Origin: Aquimarina longa SW024
Lineage (GTDB): Bacteria; Bacteroidota; Bacteroidia; Flavobacteriales; Flavobacteriaceae
Assembly: GCF_001401755.1 (NCBI RefSeq)
Contig: NZ_AVQK01000014.1
Span: forward strand, 124,001 to 188,000
Length of the DNA stretch: 64,000 bases
Direction of reading: 5' to 3'
In this document: positions 1 through 9,267 of the stretch, one piece after another
Numbering within the stretch: the stretch's first letter is position 1
Layout: each line of letters opens with the position of its first letter
Position numbers and translations under genes: made by a program
The notes under the pieces: model-generated
Databases searched by the model: none
What the model saw: only the letters and a program-made list of their open reading frames with translations
Told to the model about the DNA's origin: nothing

Positions 1-1
1 A

Positions 2-388
2 GAAGAAGAAGTATATACTGCAGCAGATTTGGTAAAAAGTCATATCGGAAAATCTTTGATTACTGTAAAAACAGAAGAGTTGGTATCACATGCTATTGAA
101 CGCATGCGTAAGTTTCAGATCTCACAAATACCTGTTGTTGATAGCGAAGGATTTGTCGGTTCTGTAGATGAAAGTGCCCTTTTTACGGCATTTCTTGATG
201 ATAAAAATATGGATAGTACGCCTATAAAAGATGTTATGAAAAAACCTTTTCCGGTTGTAAATGCTAAAACTTCACTCGATGAAATTTCAAAACTTATAAA
301 AAATGGTAGCGCCGCTGTTTTAGTTGCTTTAGAAAATGGTAAGCATCATATTGTAACAAAATATGATGTTATTAGCCATATAAAATAA
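2..388 (+). CDS. CBS-domain pair, C-terminal end of a cystathionine beta-synthase-like enzyme (5' partial)
   Basis: The reading frame is already open at base 2 and ends at 388, so only the last ~128 residues are visible. They form two consecutive CBS motifs, the first around residues 15-65 (ISQIPVVDSEGFVGSV) and the second around 75-128 (AAVLVALENGKHHIVTKYDV). CBS pairs bind adenosyl ligands and regulate the enzyme they are attached to. In Flavobacteriaceae this tail is usual on PLP-dependent cystathionine beta-synthase/cysteine synthase, and the sequence looks like it, but the catalytic domain lies outside the window, so the enzyme identity is inferred. An IMP dehydrogenase-like or standalone CBS protein cannot be excluded. 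Confidence 0.6.
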   Translation, partial: EEEVYTAADLVKSHIGKSLITVKTEELVSHAIERMRKFQISQIPVVDSEGFVGSVDESALFTAFLDDKNMDSTPIKDVMKKPFPVVNAKTSLDEISKLIKNGSAAVLVALENGKHHIVTKYDVISHIK

Positions 389-497
389 ATTCTTATCTTT
401 ATAAAATAATTTATCTCCCCTTTCTATCCGCATTGTACGCTTATAAAAGGGGTGTTTTTATACTTTATTATTTGTAGCATATTTTCATTAGGATACA

Positions 498-1508
498 ATG
501 AAAGCAACAAGTGTAAAATGGAATGATATGCTTAAGTACTCTTTTGACTTTTCTGATATTACGAAGCTAAAGAATTATTTTAAAGATCAATTTAATTCTG
601 GGAACTCTTGTGATCGGATCTATTTTCCATCAGAAATAGCAGAAGGATATGTGTTGTATTATAAAATATCTCCAGAAGTTTTTCTTTTAATAAATAATTA
701 TAAAGCAAATACAGATATAAAATATATCAGAACCCCTATTGATGAGAAAGATATTATACTACATTTTAGAAAATATGCTTTAAATCATAGATTAGAAGAA
801 GATCAAATTACTAGTACCTATTCAGATAGATATACTCCAGGCAATATGCGATGCATGGATGCTAGACAAGGAGAGCAAATTTATATAACTAAAGGAGCAG
901 AGGTTAAATCTGCTATGATTGTATTAAAAAGCTCATATACTAAACCGTATTTTATAAAAAATGCAGGAATGGCCGAAAAAGTAGATAGCTATATTAGATA
1001 TTCTCATCAAGACATTAATAAATTTTACCTTTCCTATAAACAATCAAAACTCTTTGATCAAATTGTAGAACCAGATACAGATAGAGTAGAAAATTATTTA
1101 TATTTTGTTGCTAGAGGAGTTCGATTACTAGAAACTTTTTGGAAAGATGTTTTAAAATGGGATACAGAAAGTAATCCATTTAATATTAATAGTACACAAG
1201 TTGATAATATCTATAGAGTAAGTGATTATCTTAAAGGTAATCTTAAAGAACCTTTTGTAGGTGTCGATCAATTAGCAACTATGGCGAATATGAGTAGAAC
1301 AAATTTCTTTAATATGTTTAAAGAAATTCATAACCAATCTCCATTAGAATTTTTTAATAATAAAAGGCTTGAAACTTCATATAATATGATAATTGGAGAA
1401 GGATTGTCTATAAAAGAAGTTATGAATATTCTTAATTATTCTAATTCTTCAAAATTTAAAAAAGCGTTTTTTAATAAATTTAATATTTATCCTGATATCA
1501 TTATATAG
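498..1508 (+). CDS. AraC-family transcriptional regulator
   Basis: A 336-residue protein with a C-terminal AraC-type double helix-turn-helix over about residues 235-330 (VDQLATMANMSRTNFFNMFK, then SIKEVMNILNYSNSSKFKKAF). The first ~220 residues match no sensor domain that I can name. It stands alone, more than 100 bp after the CBS gene and 430 bp before the next gene, so it is probably monocistronic. Its targets cannot be read from the sequence. Confidence 0.85.
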   Translation: MKATSVKWNDMLKYSFDFSDITKLKNYFKDQFNSGNSCDRIYFPSEIAEGYVLYYKISPEVFLLINNYKANTDIKYIRTPIDEKDIILHFRKYALNHRLEEDQITSTYSDRYTPGNMRCMDARQGEQIYITKGAEVKSAMIVLKSSYTKPYFIKNAGMAEKVDSYIRYSHQDINKFYLSYKQSKLFDQIVEPDTDRVENYLYFVARGVRLLETFWKDVLKWDTESNPFNINSTQVDNIYRVSDYLKGNLKEPFVGVDQLATMANMSRTNFFNMFKEIHNQSPLEFFNNKRLETSYNMIIGEGLSIKEVMNILNYSNSSKFKKAFFNKFNIYPDIII

Positions 1509-1938
1509 AGAATAAAGAAAAAGTAAAGCGATAAAATTTACCTTTTAGAGTCTCTAAAAAAATAAAGATGGTCACCAAAAATGGCAACCATCAATAACCT
1601 AACACAAACTCAACTTAGCTTAGGGTTTTACTTTATAATCTTAAATATTTTTGAGTGAATTAATTTTCCCTTTAATTCGATACAACAAATAAAAGAAATG
1701 AAATTGTTGTTAAGTTTTCCATTAATACATAATATCTTACCATTAGTACATTTTTAAGTGTATTTAACTTATTTTTAAGAATTTTATTAAGAAATCATAC
1801 TATACCAAGAGGGTTAGTTTGTTATTTAAATGTTAATTTTTGTTTAAGAAAAGAGTTTGTAATTGTTTTTAAAAAAACACGGGGTAAAAAAACAAGTAGG
1901 ATAGAAAATCAAATAAAATTTTAGTACTTTGATCAGCT
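1509..1938. other. Gene-free interval of 430 bp
   Basis: No credible coding frame on either strand. A short inverted repeat near 1568-1590 (GATGGT and ACCATC arms) is followed by no uridine run, so I do not call it a terminator. The rest is AT-rich and presumably carries the promoter of the DUF2851 gene downstream. Confidence 0.5.
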
Positions 1939-3216
1939 ATGACAGAAGATTTTATTCAATACTTATGGAAACATAAAAAACTAATACCAAATATTCTTAA
2001 AACTACTAGAGATGAAAATCTAATCATCCAACAAGTAGGAAATCATAATACAGATAATTCAGGACCAGATTTTTTTAATGCAAGACTTATTATAGAAAAC
2101 CAGAAATGGGCAGGAAATGTAGAAGTCCATATCAAGTCAAGTGATTGGTATGTTCATAATCACGAGAATGATCCTGCATATGATAATGTAATTCTTCATG
2201 TAGTTTGGGAAGATGATATGGATATTTTTAGAAAAGACAATTCGGTAATACCAACACTACAGTTAAAAGATTATATCCCTCAGGGAATATTGATTCGGTA
2301 TCAAAATCTTTTTGAGAAAAGAACTAGAGACTGGATCAGTTGTGAAAAACAATTACCCGAAGTCTCAAGCTTTATAATTTCTAATTGGCAAGAAAGATTA
2401 TATTTAGAAAGATTAGAGCAAAAATCAAATATGATACTAGAACTTCTAAAGGATTCTTCGAATAATTGGGAGGCAGTATTATTTAAACTTCTGGCAAAGA
2501 ACTTTGGTTTAAAAATAAATGGAGATGCTTTTTTAAGCTTAGCAAATTCAATAGACTTTTCAATAATAAGAAAATGTACAAACCAACTAAATCAATTAGA
2601 AGCATTGTTTTTTGGACAGGCAGGATTTTTAGAAAAAGATATAGAAAATGAGTATACAAAGACGCTAAAGAAAGAATATCAATTCTTACAACATAAATTT
2701 CAATTAAATACTCGGGGAGTGTTAAGTTTCCAATTTTTTAGATTAAGACCTCCCAATTTTCCTACGATACGCTTAGCACAATTTGCAATGTTATATTTTA
2801 GAAATCATCAACTTTTTAATGAAGTCATTAGCATCAATACAGTAGAAGGTTTTTATAGTTTTTTTATGGTCGAAGCAAGTGATTTTTGGAAGAACCACTA
2901 TACTTTTGAAAAAGAATCAAAAACTAGTAAAAAGAGAATAACAAAACCATTTATTGATTTATTACTTATTAATACGATTATCCCTATAAAATTTATGTAT
3001 GCCAGAAGCCTAGGGAAAAATATAGAAGAAGAAATTTTTGATTTAATTTGTCAATTAGTTTATGAAAAAAATAGTATTGTCGATAATTTTAAAAAATTAA
3101 AAGTCCCAGTAAAGAATGCACTACATTCTCAGGCTGTGATTCAGCTAAAGAATACATATTGTGATCAAAAAGCATGTTTAAAATGCGCAATAGGAAATTA
3201 TTTATTGCAAGGATAA
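1939..3216 (+). CDS. DUF2851 family protein
   Basis: A 425-residue protein with the full DUF2851 pattern seen in Bacteroidota: an N-terminal segment with NSGPDFFNARLII and WAGNVEVHIKSSDW, HVVWEDD near residue 95, and a C-terminal cysteine cluster CDQKACLKCAIG. The family is widespread in Bacteroidota and has no established function that I know of. The N-terminal part has the look of a nuclease-like fold, and that is only inference. Length is normal. It is followed 32 bp later by the PspC-like gene. Confidence 0.85.
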   Translation: MTEDFIQYLWKHKKLIPNILKTTRDENLIIQQVGNHNTDNSGPDFFNARLIIENQKWAGNVEVHIKSSDWYVHNHENDPAYDNVILHVVWEDDMDIFRKDNSVIPTLQLKDYIPQGILIRYQNLFEKRTRDWISCEKQLPEVSSFIISNWQERLYLERLEQKSNMILELLKDSSNNWEAVLFKLLAKNFGLKINGDAFLSLANSIDFSIIRKCTNQLNQLEALFFGQAGFLEKDIENEYTKTLKKEYQFLQHKFQLNTRGVLSFQFFRLRPPNFPTIRLAQFAMLYFRNHQLFNEVISINTVEGFYSFFMVEASDFWKNHYTFEKESKTSKKRITKPFIDLLLINTIIPIKFMYARSLGKNIEEEIFDLICQLVYEKNSIVDNFKKLKVPVKNALHSQAVIQLKNTYCDQKACLKCAIGNYLLQG

Positions 3217-3248
3217 TGGAATCTAGGATAATATAATTATTTTGCAGA

Positions 3249-3470
3249 ATGCTTTATAACCTAAGACATTTTTTAGAACGCAATGGATTTTATGTTTCTT
3301 CCAGATTAGCCGATAGGTTAGGGATGCGAGCTAAAAATGTGCGTTTATTTTTTATTTATCTAACTTTTGCTACCGTAGGTTTAGGTTTTGTGATCTACCT
3401 TAATATGGCATTTTGGCTGAAGTTAAAAGATTTGATTTATACTAAACGGACTTCTGTATTTGATTTATGA
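3249..3470 (+). CDS. PspC-like small membrane protein
   Basis: A 73-residue protein with one hydrophobic segment (residues 33-57) preceded by the PspC-type stretch SRLADRLGMRAKNVRLFFIY. Members of the PspC family are small inner-membrane proteins, some acting in phage-shock regulation. Its stop codon overlaps the start of the downstream channel gene by 4 bp, which implies translational coupling and a shared operon. Confidence 0.7.
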   Translation: MLYNLRHFLERNGFYVSSRLADRLGMRAKNVRLFFIYLTFATVGLGFVIYLNMAFWLKLKDLIYTKRTSVFDL

Positions 3471-4483
3471 TAAGGATGTATAACTGGGGTAGGTCAAAAA
3501 TATATATAGCTTTAATTTTGATGATAACAGTAATTGTTATTGGAGTATTAGGATTTCGCTTTTTTTCTGATTATTCTTGGGTAGATGCTTTGTATATGAC
3601 CGTAATTACAATGTCTACTGTAGGTTTTGGAGAAGTACAACCTTTAGATGATAATGCAAAGTTATTTACTGTATTTCTGATTACGATTAGTGTAACCATA
3701 TTTGCATATGCAGTATCTGTTATAACAGAATATATTGTAAGTAAGAGTGACCCTAAAAGAGTTCAATATCGAAAAACCCAGAAAATGATACACCAGATAG
3801 AGAATCATACTATTATTATTGGTTATGGACGTAATGGTAGGCAAGCAGCAATAAAGCTATTAGCATATGATAAACCTTTCGTTATAGTTGAAAAAGAAGA
3901 TGAGGTTATAGAAAAATATCAGAATGAAAAACTGTTTTTTCTAAAAGGTAATGCTACTGAAGATGAGGTTTTGATAGAAGCAGGTATAAGAAATGCATCT
4001 TGTTTAATATGTACATTGCCAGAAGATGCTGATAATTTATTTATAGTGCTTTCTTCAAGACAGATTAATAAAGACCTTAAAATAATAAGTAGAGCCTCCC
4101 AAGATACTTCTTATAAGAAAATACGATTAGCAGGTGCTGATAATGTGATTATGCCAGATCGCATAGGAGGAGATCATATGGCTTCATTAGTCGTAGTACC
4201 TGATCTAATAGAATTTTTAGACAACCTTTCTATTGTAGGAAAAAGATCAATAAATATAGAAGAGATCTCTTTTGAAGATATGTTTGAAGATCAAAAAGAA
4301 AGGACGATATTAAATATAAATATGAGATCTAGAACAGGATGTACTATTATTGGATATAAATCTCCAGATGGAGAGTATGTTGTAAATCCCGAAGCAAATA
4401 CTGTTCTAAAACCAGGTTCTAAAATAGTGGTTCTTGGTCGTCCAGAACAAATTAATCTCTTAAATAAGGAGTTTGGTATTTAA
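3467..4483 (+). CDS. Two-TM potassium channel with RCK (TrkA-N/TrkA-C) domains
   Basis: A 338-residue protein with TM1 at about residues 12-31, a pore helix leading to the K+ selectivity filter TVGFGE (51-56), and TM2 at about 65-88. A TrkA-N nucleotide-binding domain begins with IIIGYGRNGR (116-125), and a TrkA-C-like domain closes the protein. This is the architecture of MthK/KtrA-gated potassium channels in the cytoplasmic membrane, in which ligand binding to the RCK ring opens the pore. It is translationally coupled to the PspC-like gene upstream. Confidence 0.9.
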   Translation: MIRMYNWGRSKIYIALILMITVIVIGVLGFRFFSDYSWVDALYMTVITMSTVGFGEVQPLDDNAKLFTVFLITISVTIFAYAVSVITEYIVSKSDPKRVQYRKTQKMIHQIENHTIIIGYGRNGRQAAIKLLAYDKPFVIVEKEDEVIEKYQNEKLFFLKGNATEDEVLIEAGIRNASCLICTLPEDADNLFIVLSSRQINKDLKIISRASQDTSYKKIRLAGADNVIMPDRIGGDHMASLVVVPDLIEFLDNLSIVGKRSINIEEISFEDMFEDQKERTILNINMRSRTGCTIIGYKSPDGEYVVNPEANTVLKPGSKIVVLGRPEQINLLNKEFGI

Positions 4484-4501
4484 TGATAAGAAAACATTTA
4501 A

Positions 4502-4536
4502 CCTAAAAAAAATTGTAAACAACCGTTTTTTTTAGG
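4502..4536 (+). terminator. Putative intrinsic terminator after the channel gene
   Basis: Inverted repeat of CCTAAAAAAA and TTTTTTTAGG separated by a short loop. It sits 18 bp after the channel stop codon and 46 bp before the next start. The stem is almost all A-U, so efficiency is uncertain. Confidence 0.45.
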
Positions 4537-4582
4537 ATCTTGCTCGCATCTAAACAATTAAATTTAATTAACTCATAATACT

Positions 4583-6250
4583 ATGAAGAGAATTCTTCTT
4601 TCGTTCTTAGCTCTTACTATTCCATTTTTAACATTTGCACAAGAGACCGTAGAAAAAGGTCTAGATAAAAAAATTGATGAGGCTTTTAAGCCTATTTCTG
4701 ATTTTTTTTCCAACGTAATCTTTTTTGAAGTTTTTGAAGGAGCTCCTTTTGTTATAGTATTATTAGTATTAAGTGCATTGTTTTTTACACTTTATTTTGG
4801 TTTCCCTAATATTCGATATTTTGGAAGAGCAATAAATGTGGTAAGAGGTAAATATGATGATGTAGAAGGGCATGGTTTAGGAGACTCTGCCGCTGCTGTA
4901 GATGGAGACATTAGAGATACCATAAGAGATGAATCTAAAGAAGGAGAAGTTTCACATTTTCAGGCATTAGCGACAGCGGTTTCAGGAACAGTAGGAAATG
5001 GAAATATTGCAGGTGTAGCCTTAGCAATAGCCTTAGGAGGACCAGGAGCAACATTCTGGATGATTATTTGTGGATTATTAGGAATGTCTACAAAATTTGT
5101 AGAATGTACCCTTGGAGTTCAGTATAGAGATGTAGGAGAAGATGGTACTGTATATGGAGGACCAATGTATTACCTAAGTAAAGGACTTAAGGAAAAAGGA
5201 TTTAAGGTACTAGGAAAAATTACAGCAGTTATATTTGCTATATTTTGTATCGGAGGTTCTTTTGGTGGAGGTAATGCCGCTCAGTCTAATCAAGCTACAG
5301 TTGTTTTAAAAGAGCTTTTAGAACTTCAAAGTACAGGAGCAGGTTTTTGGATAGGAATAATATTAGCAGTTCTTGTAGGGATTATTATCATCGGAGGGAT
5401 TAAACGTATCGCTTCGGTAACAGAAAAAGTAGTTCCTTTTATGGCTGTATTGTATATTATTGCATGTTTATACATCATTTTTGGAAATATTTCATTAGTA
5501 GATGATGCCATAGCATTAATCATTAGCGAAGCTTTTAATCCCACTGCAATAGGAGTAGGAAGTATTATAGGAGTTTTATTAGTAGGCTTTAAAAGAGCAG
5601 CATTTTCTAATGAAGCAGGAGCAGGATCAGCATCTATTGCACACTCAGCAGTAAAAACAAAATACTCAGCCAGTGAAGGACTAGTAGCATTACTAGAGCC
5701 ATTTATTGATACGGTGGTTATTTGTACGATGACTGCATTGGTAATTGTTATTTTTAATTTTGGAGGCTTCTTTGATTATGGAGGGATTCCAGGTGCTATT
5801 GAACAAGCAGATGGAACTTTTAATGTTCTAATTGATGGAGTAAACTATATAGATGTTAAAGGGAAGGTGCTTATAGATGGAGAATTAAAAGAAGGAGCTG
5901 GTATAACAGCTTCAGCTTTTGCAAAATATATACCATATTCTAATATTTTCTTAACTATAGCAGTAGTGTTATTTGCAGTATCTACAATGATATCATGGTC
6001 ATATTATGGTTTACAATCATGGAAGTTTTTATTCGGTAGAGGTAAAGCAGCAGATTTAACATATAAATTATTATTTTTAACATTTGTGATTATCGGAGCA
6101 GCAGCAAGTATGGGGTCAATATGGGCATTCTCAGATGCTATGATATTTGCAATGGTATTTCCTAATATGGTAGGGTTGTTCTTCCTGTTTCCAACAGTGA
6201 AAAAGGAATTGATACGATATTTTGATGCGATAAAAGGAGCAAACAAATAA
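4583..6250 (+). CDS. Sodium:alanine symporter (AGCS family amino-acid carrier)
   Basis: A 555-residue polytopic membrane protein with AGCS family signatures: TAVSGTVGNGNIAGVALAIA (131-150), the glycine-rich GGSFGGGNAAQSNQ block and the FSNEAGAGSASIAH motif. The family imports alanine or glycine with sodium. Unusually, a cleavable-looking signal peptide (residues 1-19, ending FAQ) precedes the first membrane span; N-terminal extensions of this sort occur in Bacteroidota carriers. A gene-internal loop of ~45 residues rich in V, D and G (about 405-450) is longer than in enterobacterial relatives. Confidence 0.9.
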   Translation: MKRILLSFLALTIPFLTFAQETVEKGLDKKIDEAFKPISDFFSNVIFFEVFEGAPFVIVLLVLSALFFTLYFGFPNIRYFGRAINVVRGKYDDVEGHGLGDSAAAVDGDIRDTIRDESKEGEVSHFQALATAVSGTVGNGNIAGVALAIALGGPGATFWMIICGLLGMSTKFVECTLGVQYRDVGEDGTVYGGPMYYLSKGLKEKGFKVLGKITAVIFAIFCIGGSFGGGNAAQSNQATVVLKELLELQSTGAGFWIGIILAVLVGIIIIGGIKRIASVTEKVVPFMAVLYIIACLYIIFGNISLVDDAIALIISEAFNPTAIGVGSIIGVLLVGFKRAAFSNEAGAGSASIAHSAVKTKYSASEGLVALLEPFIDTVVICTMTALVIVIFNFGGFFDYGGIPGAIEQADGTFNVLIDGVNYIDVKGKVLIDGELKEGAGITASAFAKYIPYSNIFLTIAVVLFAVSTMISWSYYGLQSWKFLFGRGKAADLTYKLLFLTFVIIGAAASMGSIWAFSDAMIFAMVFPNMVGLFFLFPTVKKELIRYFDAIKGANK

Positions 6251-6271
6251 TAAGTAGCTTTTTATTTTATA

Positions 6272-7144
6272 ATGAATTATAAAAAATCCCATCTTGAAAT
6301 ACATTCACGTTTTCGGAATGGGATTTTTGTTTTATCACTTATAATAGTGGTACTAGTTCTGGGATATTGTTTTTACCCAATTCCTGTTGCAGTAAAAAAA
6401 CATAATTTTGTAGCGCTACAATCATTTCAGCAACAAGTAGATTCTCTTAAAGAAATTTCAGCCAAACAAAGAAAAATATATCGGATACAACCTTTTAATC
6501 CTAATTTTATTTCAGATCATAAAGGATATATGTTAGGGTTTTCTTCAGAAGAATTGGATAGACTTTATGCTTATAGAAAAGAAGGGAAATGGATCCGTTC
6601 GATTACCGATTTTAAAAAAGTTACAAAGATTTCAGACTCACTTCTCACAATAGTAGCCCCACTATTTAAATTTCCAGATTGGACAAAAAATAAAACGACA
6701 ACTAGGAAATACAAGAAAAAAGTATTTCCTATTAAATCATATGCTCAGAAAGCAGATTTAAATACAGTCTCCGTAGAACAACTTAAGAAGAGCGTTGGTC
6801 TACCTGATTTTATAGCAATTAAAATAATTAAATATAGGAATCGTATAGGAGGTTTTGTAAACGATATACAATTAGGAGATCTAAATCTGTATGAATATCA
6901 AAAAAATAAAACGCTATCGATGTTTACCGTTAAAACTTCTAAGAAAATAAAAAGAGTCAATATAAATAAAGCGTCTGTTGAAGAATTAATTGAAGTACCA
7001 TATATTGATTTTGAAACCGCTTTAGATATTAGAGATTATATTGATCATAATGGGCAAGTTTCAAGTTTTGATGAATTAGGAAAAATCAAGAGTTTTTCTT
7101 TAGAAAATAAAGATAAAATAGCATTATATTTGACAATAAAATAA
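6272..7144 (+). CDS. Membrane-anchored helix-hairpin-helix protein (ComEA-like)
   Basis: A 290-residue protein with one N-terminal membrane span (about residues 18-38) and repeated helix-hairpin-helix units: around 90-125 (LDRLYAYRKEGKWIRSITDF), 160-210 (ADLNTVSVEQLKKSVGLPDF) and 228-285 (VNINKASVEELIEVPYIDFE). HhH units bind DNA non-specifically; ComEA uses them for DNA uptake. The topology, with the HhH part after a single N-terminal anchor, fits an envelope DNA-binding role, but a competence function is inferred. Only 21 bp separate it from the symporter gene. Confidence 0.75.
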   Translation: MNYKKSHLEIHSRFRNGIFVLSLIIVVLVLGYCFYPIPVAVKKHNFVALQSFQQQVDSLKEISAKQRKIYRIQPFNPNFISDHKGYMLGFSSEELDRLYAYRKEGKWIRSITDFKKVTKISDSLLTIVAPLFKFPDWTKNKTTTRKYKKKVFPIKSYAQKADLNTVSVEQLKKSVGLPDFIAIKIIKYRNRIGGFVNDIQLGDLNLYEYQKNKTLSMFTVKTSKKIKRVNINKASVEELIEVPYIDFETALDIRDYIDHNGQVSSFDELGKIKSFSLENKDKIALYLTIK

Positions 7145-7285
7145 GAATTATTGAAAAATGCTGTAAAATTTGATAAATCGTTAATTTGTGATTTTTGAAA
7201 TCTAGATAGGTTTTGATAGATGAATAAGTACGACAAATCATATATATGCACAGTAATAAGTTAATTTAAAAAATAAAGTTATCAT

Positions 7286-8452
7286 ATGAATAACATGTAT
7301 TTTACAGAAGAGCACGAATTATTTAGGCAAAGCCTTAGGGAGTTTTTAAAGAAAGAAGTTGCGCCAAATATAGAAAAGTGGGAAAAAACAGGAAGTATAG
7401 ATCGATTTATTTGGGAGAAATTTGGAGAAATGGGATACTTTGGTATAGCATATCCAGAAAAATATGGAGGGTTAGATCTTGATCTTTTTTATACAGTTAT
7501 ATTCTTAGAAGAATTACAAAAAATTAACTCAGGTGGCTTTGCAGCTGCAATGTGGGCTCATGCATATCTCGCAATGACACATATTAATAAAGAAGGCGAT
7601 CACAATATAAAAGAAACATATTTACGCCCAAGTATATCTGGAGAAAAAATAGGATGTTTGTGTATAACAGAGCCTTTTGGAGGATCTGATGTTGCAGGAA
7701 TGAGAACAACAGCAGTTAAAGACGGAGATCATTATATTATTAATGGATCTAAAACATTTATTACTAATGGAGTTTACAGTGATTACCTTGTAGTTGCTGC
7801 AAAAACAAAACCAGAATTAGGTAATAAGGGAATAAGTATCTTTGTAATCGATAGAGAAACAGCAGGAGTCTCAGCAACTAAATTAGATAAATTAGGTTGG
7901 AGAGCTTCTGATACAGGAGAAATAGCCTTTGATAATGTGAGAATTCCTGTTAGTAATTTGATGGGAGAAGAAAATAAAGGGTTTTCATATATAATGCAGC
8001 ATTTTGCATTAGAAAGATTGATTATGGGAGTTAATGCACATGCACGAGCAGAATATGCATTAGAGTATACCATAAGATATATGTCAGAAAGAGAAGCCTT
8101 TGGAAGAACGATAGATAAATTTCAGGCCTTAAGACATACTATAGCAGATATAGCAAGTGAAGTAGAAATGTGTAAAGAATTTAATTACTCCATAGCTAAA
8201 AGGCTTAATGATGGTCAATATGTAGTTAAAGAAGCCAGTATGTCTAAATTGCTTTCTACAAAAATGGCAGATGAATCCATATATAAATGTCTACAATTAT
8301 TAGGAGGATATGGATATATGGAAGAGTATCCTCTAGCAAGACTATCTAGAGATAGTAGGTTAGGACCTATAGGAGGAGGAACCTCAGAGATTCTAAGAGA
8401 AATTATAGCTAAAATTGTTATTGATAAAAAAGAATACAAAGCGGCAACATAA
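7286..8452 (+). CDS. Acyl-CoA dehydrogenase (long-chain/isovaleryl type)
   Basis: A 388-residue FAD-dependent acyl-CoA dehydrogenase of normal length, with the signatures CLCITEPFGGSD (124-135) and YPLARLSRDSR near the C-terminus. The catalytic base of short- and medium-chain enzymes (E in the YEGT motif) is replaced by G (PIGGGTSEI). A Glu sits instead in ALERL (E243), the base position of long-chain and isovaleryl-CoA dehydrogenases. This points to long- or branched-chain acyl-CoA oxidation. It is followed by a terminator and stands alone. Confidence 0.9.
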   Translation: MNNMYFTEEHELFRQSLREFLKKEVAPNIEKWEKTGSIDRFIWEKFGEMGYFGIAYPEKYGGLDLDLFYTVIFLEELQKINSGGFAAAMWAHAYLAMTHINKEGDHNIKETYLRPSISGEKIGCLCITEPFGGSDVAGMRTTAVKDGDHYIINGSKTFITNGVYSDYLVVAAKTKPELGNKGISIFVIDRETAGVSATKLDKLGWRASDTGEIAFDNVRIPVSNLMGEENKGFSYIMQHFALERLIMGVNAHARAEYALEYTIRYMSEREAFGRTIDKFQALRHTIADIASEVEMCKEFNYSIAKRLNDGQYVVKEASMSKLLSTKMADESIYKCLQLLGGYGYMEEYPLARLSRDSRLGPIGGGTSEILREIIAKIVIDKKEYKAAT

Positions 8453-8491
8453 AGATCTGTAACCATTCAGTAAATAGAATTAAATACTGAT

Positions 8492-8528
8492 AAAGTCATC
8501 TAATAAAGTTTTAGATGGCTTTTGTTTT
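8492..8528 (+). terminator. Intrinsic terminator of the acyl-CoA dehydrogenase gene
   Basis: Arms AAAGTCATCT and AGATGGCTTT with one G-U pair, separated by a loop of about 9 bases and followed by TTGTTTT. It lies 40 bp after the stop codon. Confidence 0.7.
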
Positions 8529-8884
8529 GATGTAAAGTTAAGAATAGAGTAGATGAAGATTAATTATATCAGTTGCACCTTGAATTTACTGTAAAAGAAA
8601 ATCAGCTATTTTTTATTTTAAAGCATAAGCGAAAAAGAGAATTTTATTGCGGTAAATCCAAAGTATACAATACAACTTCGTTATAAAATTTGAAAAAGCA
8701 ATAAAGAAAGATATTTTCTTGATGTTAACATAGCACCACATGATGAAATTAAAAAACTCAGCGGAGAGATAATGTTTACAGCAGTTTTAAGAAGGGATGG
8801 GTTTTCTATGACATAATTCGGGTTAAAGATCCTAGGTTTCTATTAAGGTTTAAAAAAAAATATTAAATTATTTATTTAATAACG
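8529..8884. other. Gene-free interval before rpsU
   Basis: No frame longer than a few dozen codons and no recognizable product on either strand. It may be a decayed gene, because short in-frame stretches exist between stops, but I cannot identify an ancestor. Confidence 0.4.
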
Positions 8885-8915
8885 TTTTGTGGGTAATAGT
8901 TTTATGTTATATTTG
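8885..8915 (+). promoter_or_regulatory. rpsU promoter, Bacteroidota consensus
   Basis: A TTTTG at 8885-8889 and TATATTTG at 8908-8915 with an 18-bp spacer match the primary sigma-factor consensus of Bacteroidota (-33 TTTG, -7 TAnnTTTG). Transcription would begin near 8922, about 28 bases before rpsU. Confidence 0.7.
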
Positions 8916-8936
8916 CGCCCTAATTATTTCTAAAGA

Positions 8937-8945
8937 AAGGAGGTG
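8937..8945 (+). promoter_or_regulatory. Strong Shine-Dalgarno sequence of rpsU
   Basis: AAGGAGGTG lies seven bases (after GGAGG) before the rpsU ATG. Bacteroidota genes in general, and nearly all others in this window, lack such a site. Published work on Flavobacterium shows that the ribosome's anti-SD is sequestered by bS21 with bS18 and bS6, and that rpsU is among the few genes with a strong SD, giving autoregulation by bS21-deficient ribosomes. Confidence 0.8.
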
Positions 8946-8950
8946 CCACT

Positions 8951-9145
8951 ATGTTAATTATACCAGTTAAAGACGGAGAAAATATAGATAGAGCGTTAAA
9001 GCGTTTTAAAAGAAAATTTGATCGAACAGGAACAATGCGTCAGCTTCGTAAGCGTCAAGCGTTTTCAAAGCCTTCTATAGAAAGAAGAGCACAGATCCAA
9101 AAAGCGCAATATATTCAGCACTTAAGAGATCAAGAAGAGATTTAA
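8951..9145 (+). CDS. rpsU: 30S ribosomal protein bS21
   Basis: A 64-residue basic protein beginning MLIIPVKDGENIDRALKRFK with the conserved RKRQAFSKPSIERRAQ tail: typical bS21 of Bacteroidota in length and sequence. In this phylum bS21 helps to hide the 3' end of 16S rRNA, so translation is largely SD-independent. A consensus promoter, a strong SD and a terminator frame it as a single-gene unit. Confidence 0.95.
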   Translation: MLIIPVKDGENIDRALKRFKRKFDRTGTMRQLRKRQAFSKPSIERRAQIQKAQYIQHLRDQEEI

Positions 9146-9215
9146 ATGTTAATAGCGTCGCTATTTTGAGTTCTTTGGGAGCAAAGAATAGACTTCGTTT
9201 TTCGTTATAAATTTT

Positions 9216-9267
9216 AACCGTTAGAAGAGTAAAAGTTTCATACTTTTGTTTTCTAACGGTTTTTTTT
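9216..9267 (+). terminator. rpsU terminator abutting xerC
   Basis: Perfect 11-bp arms AACCGTTAGAA (9216-9226) and TTCTAACGGTT (9251-9261) followed by a T run that continues up to the xerC ATG at 9268. The loop contains a second small stem. The run of U would form the immediate leader of xerC if transcription reads through. Confidence 0.85.

Noticed and set aside
1568..1590. Intrinsic terminator after the AraC gene
   Set aside because: The stem is short and is not followed by a uridine tract.
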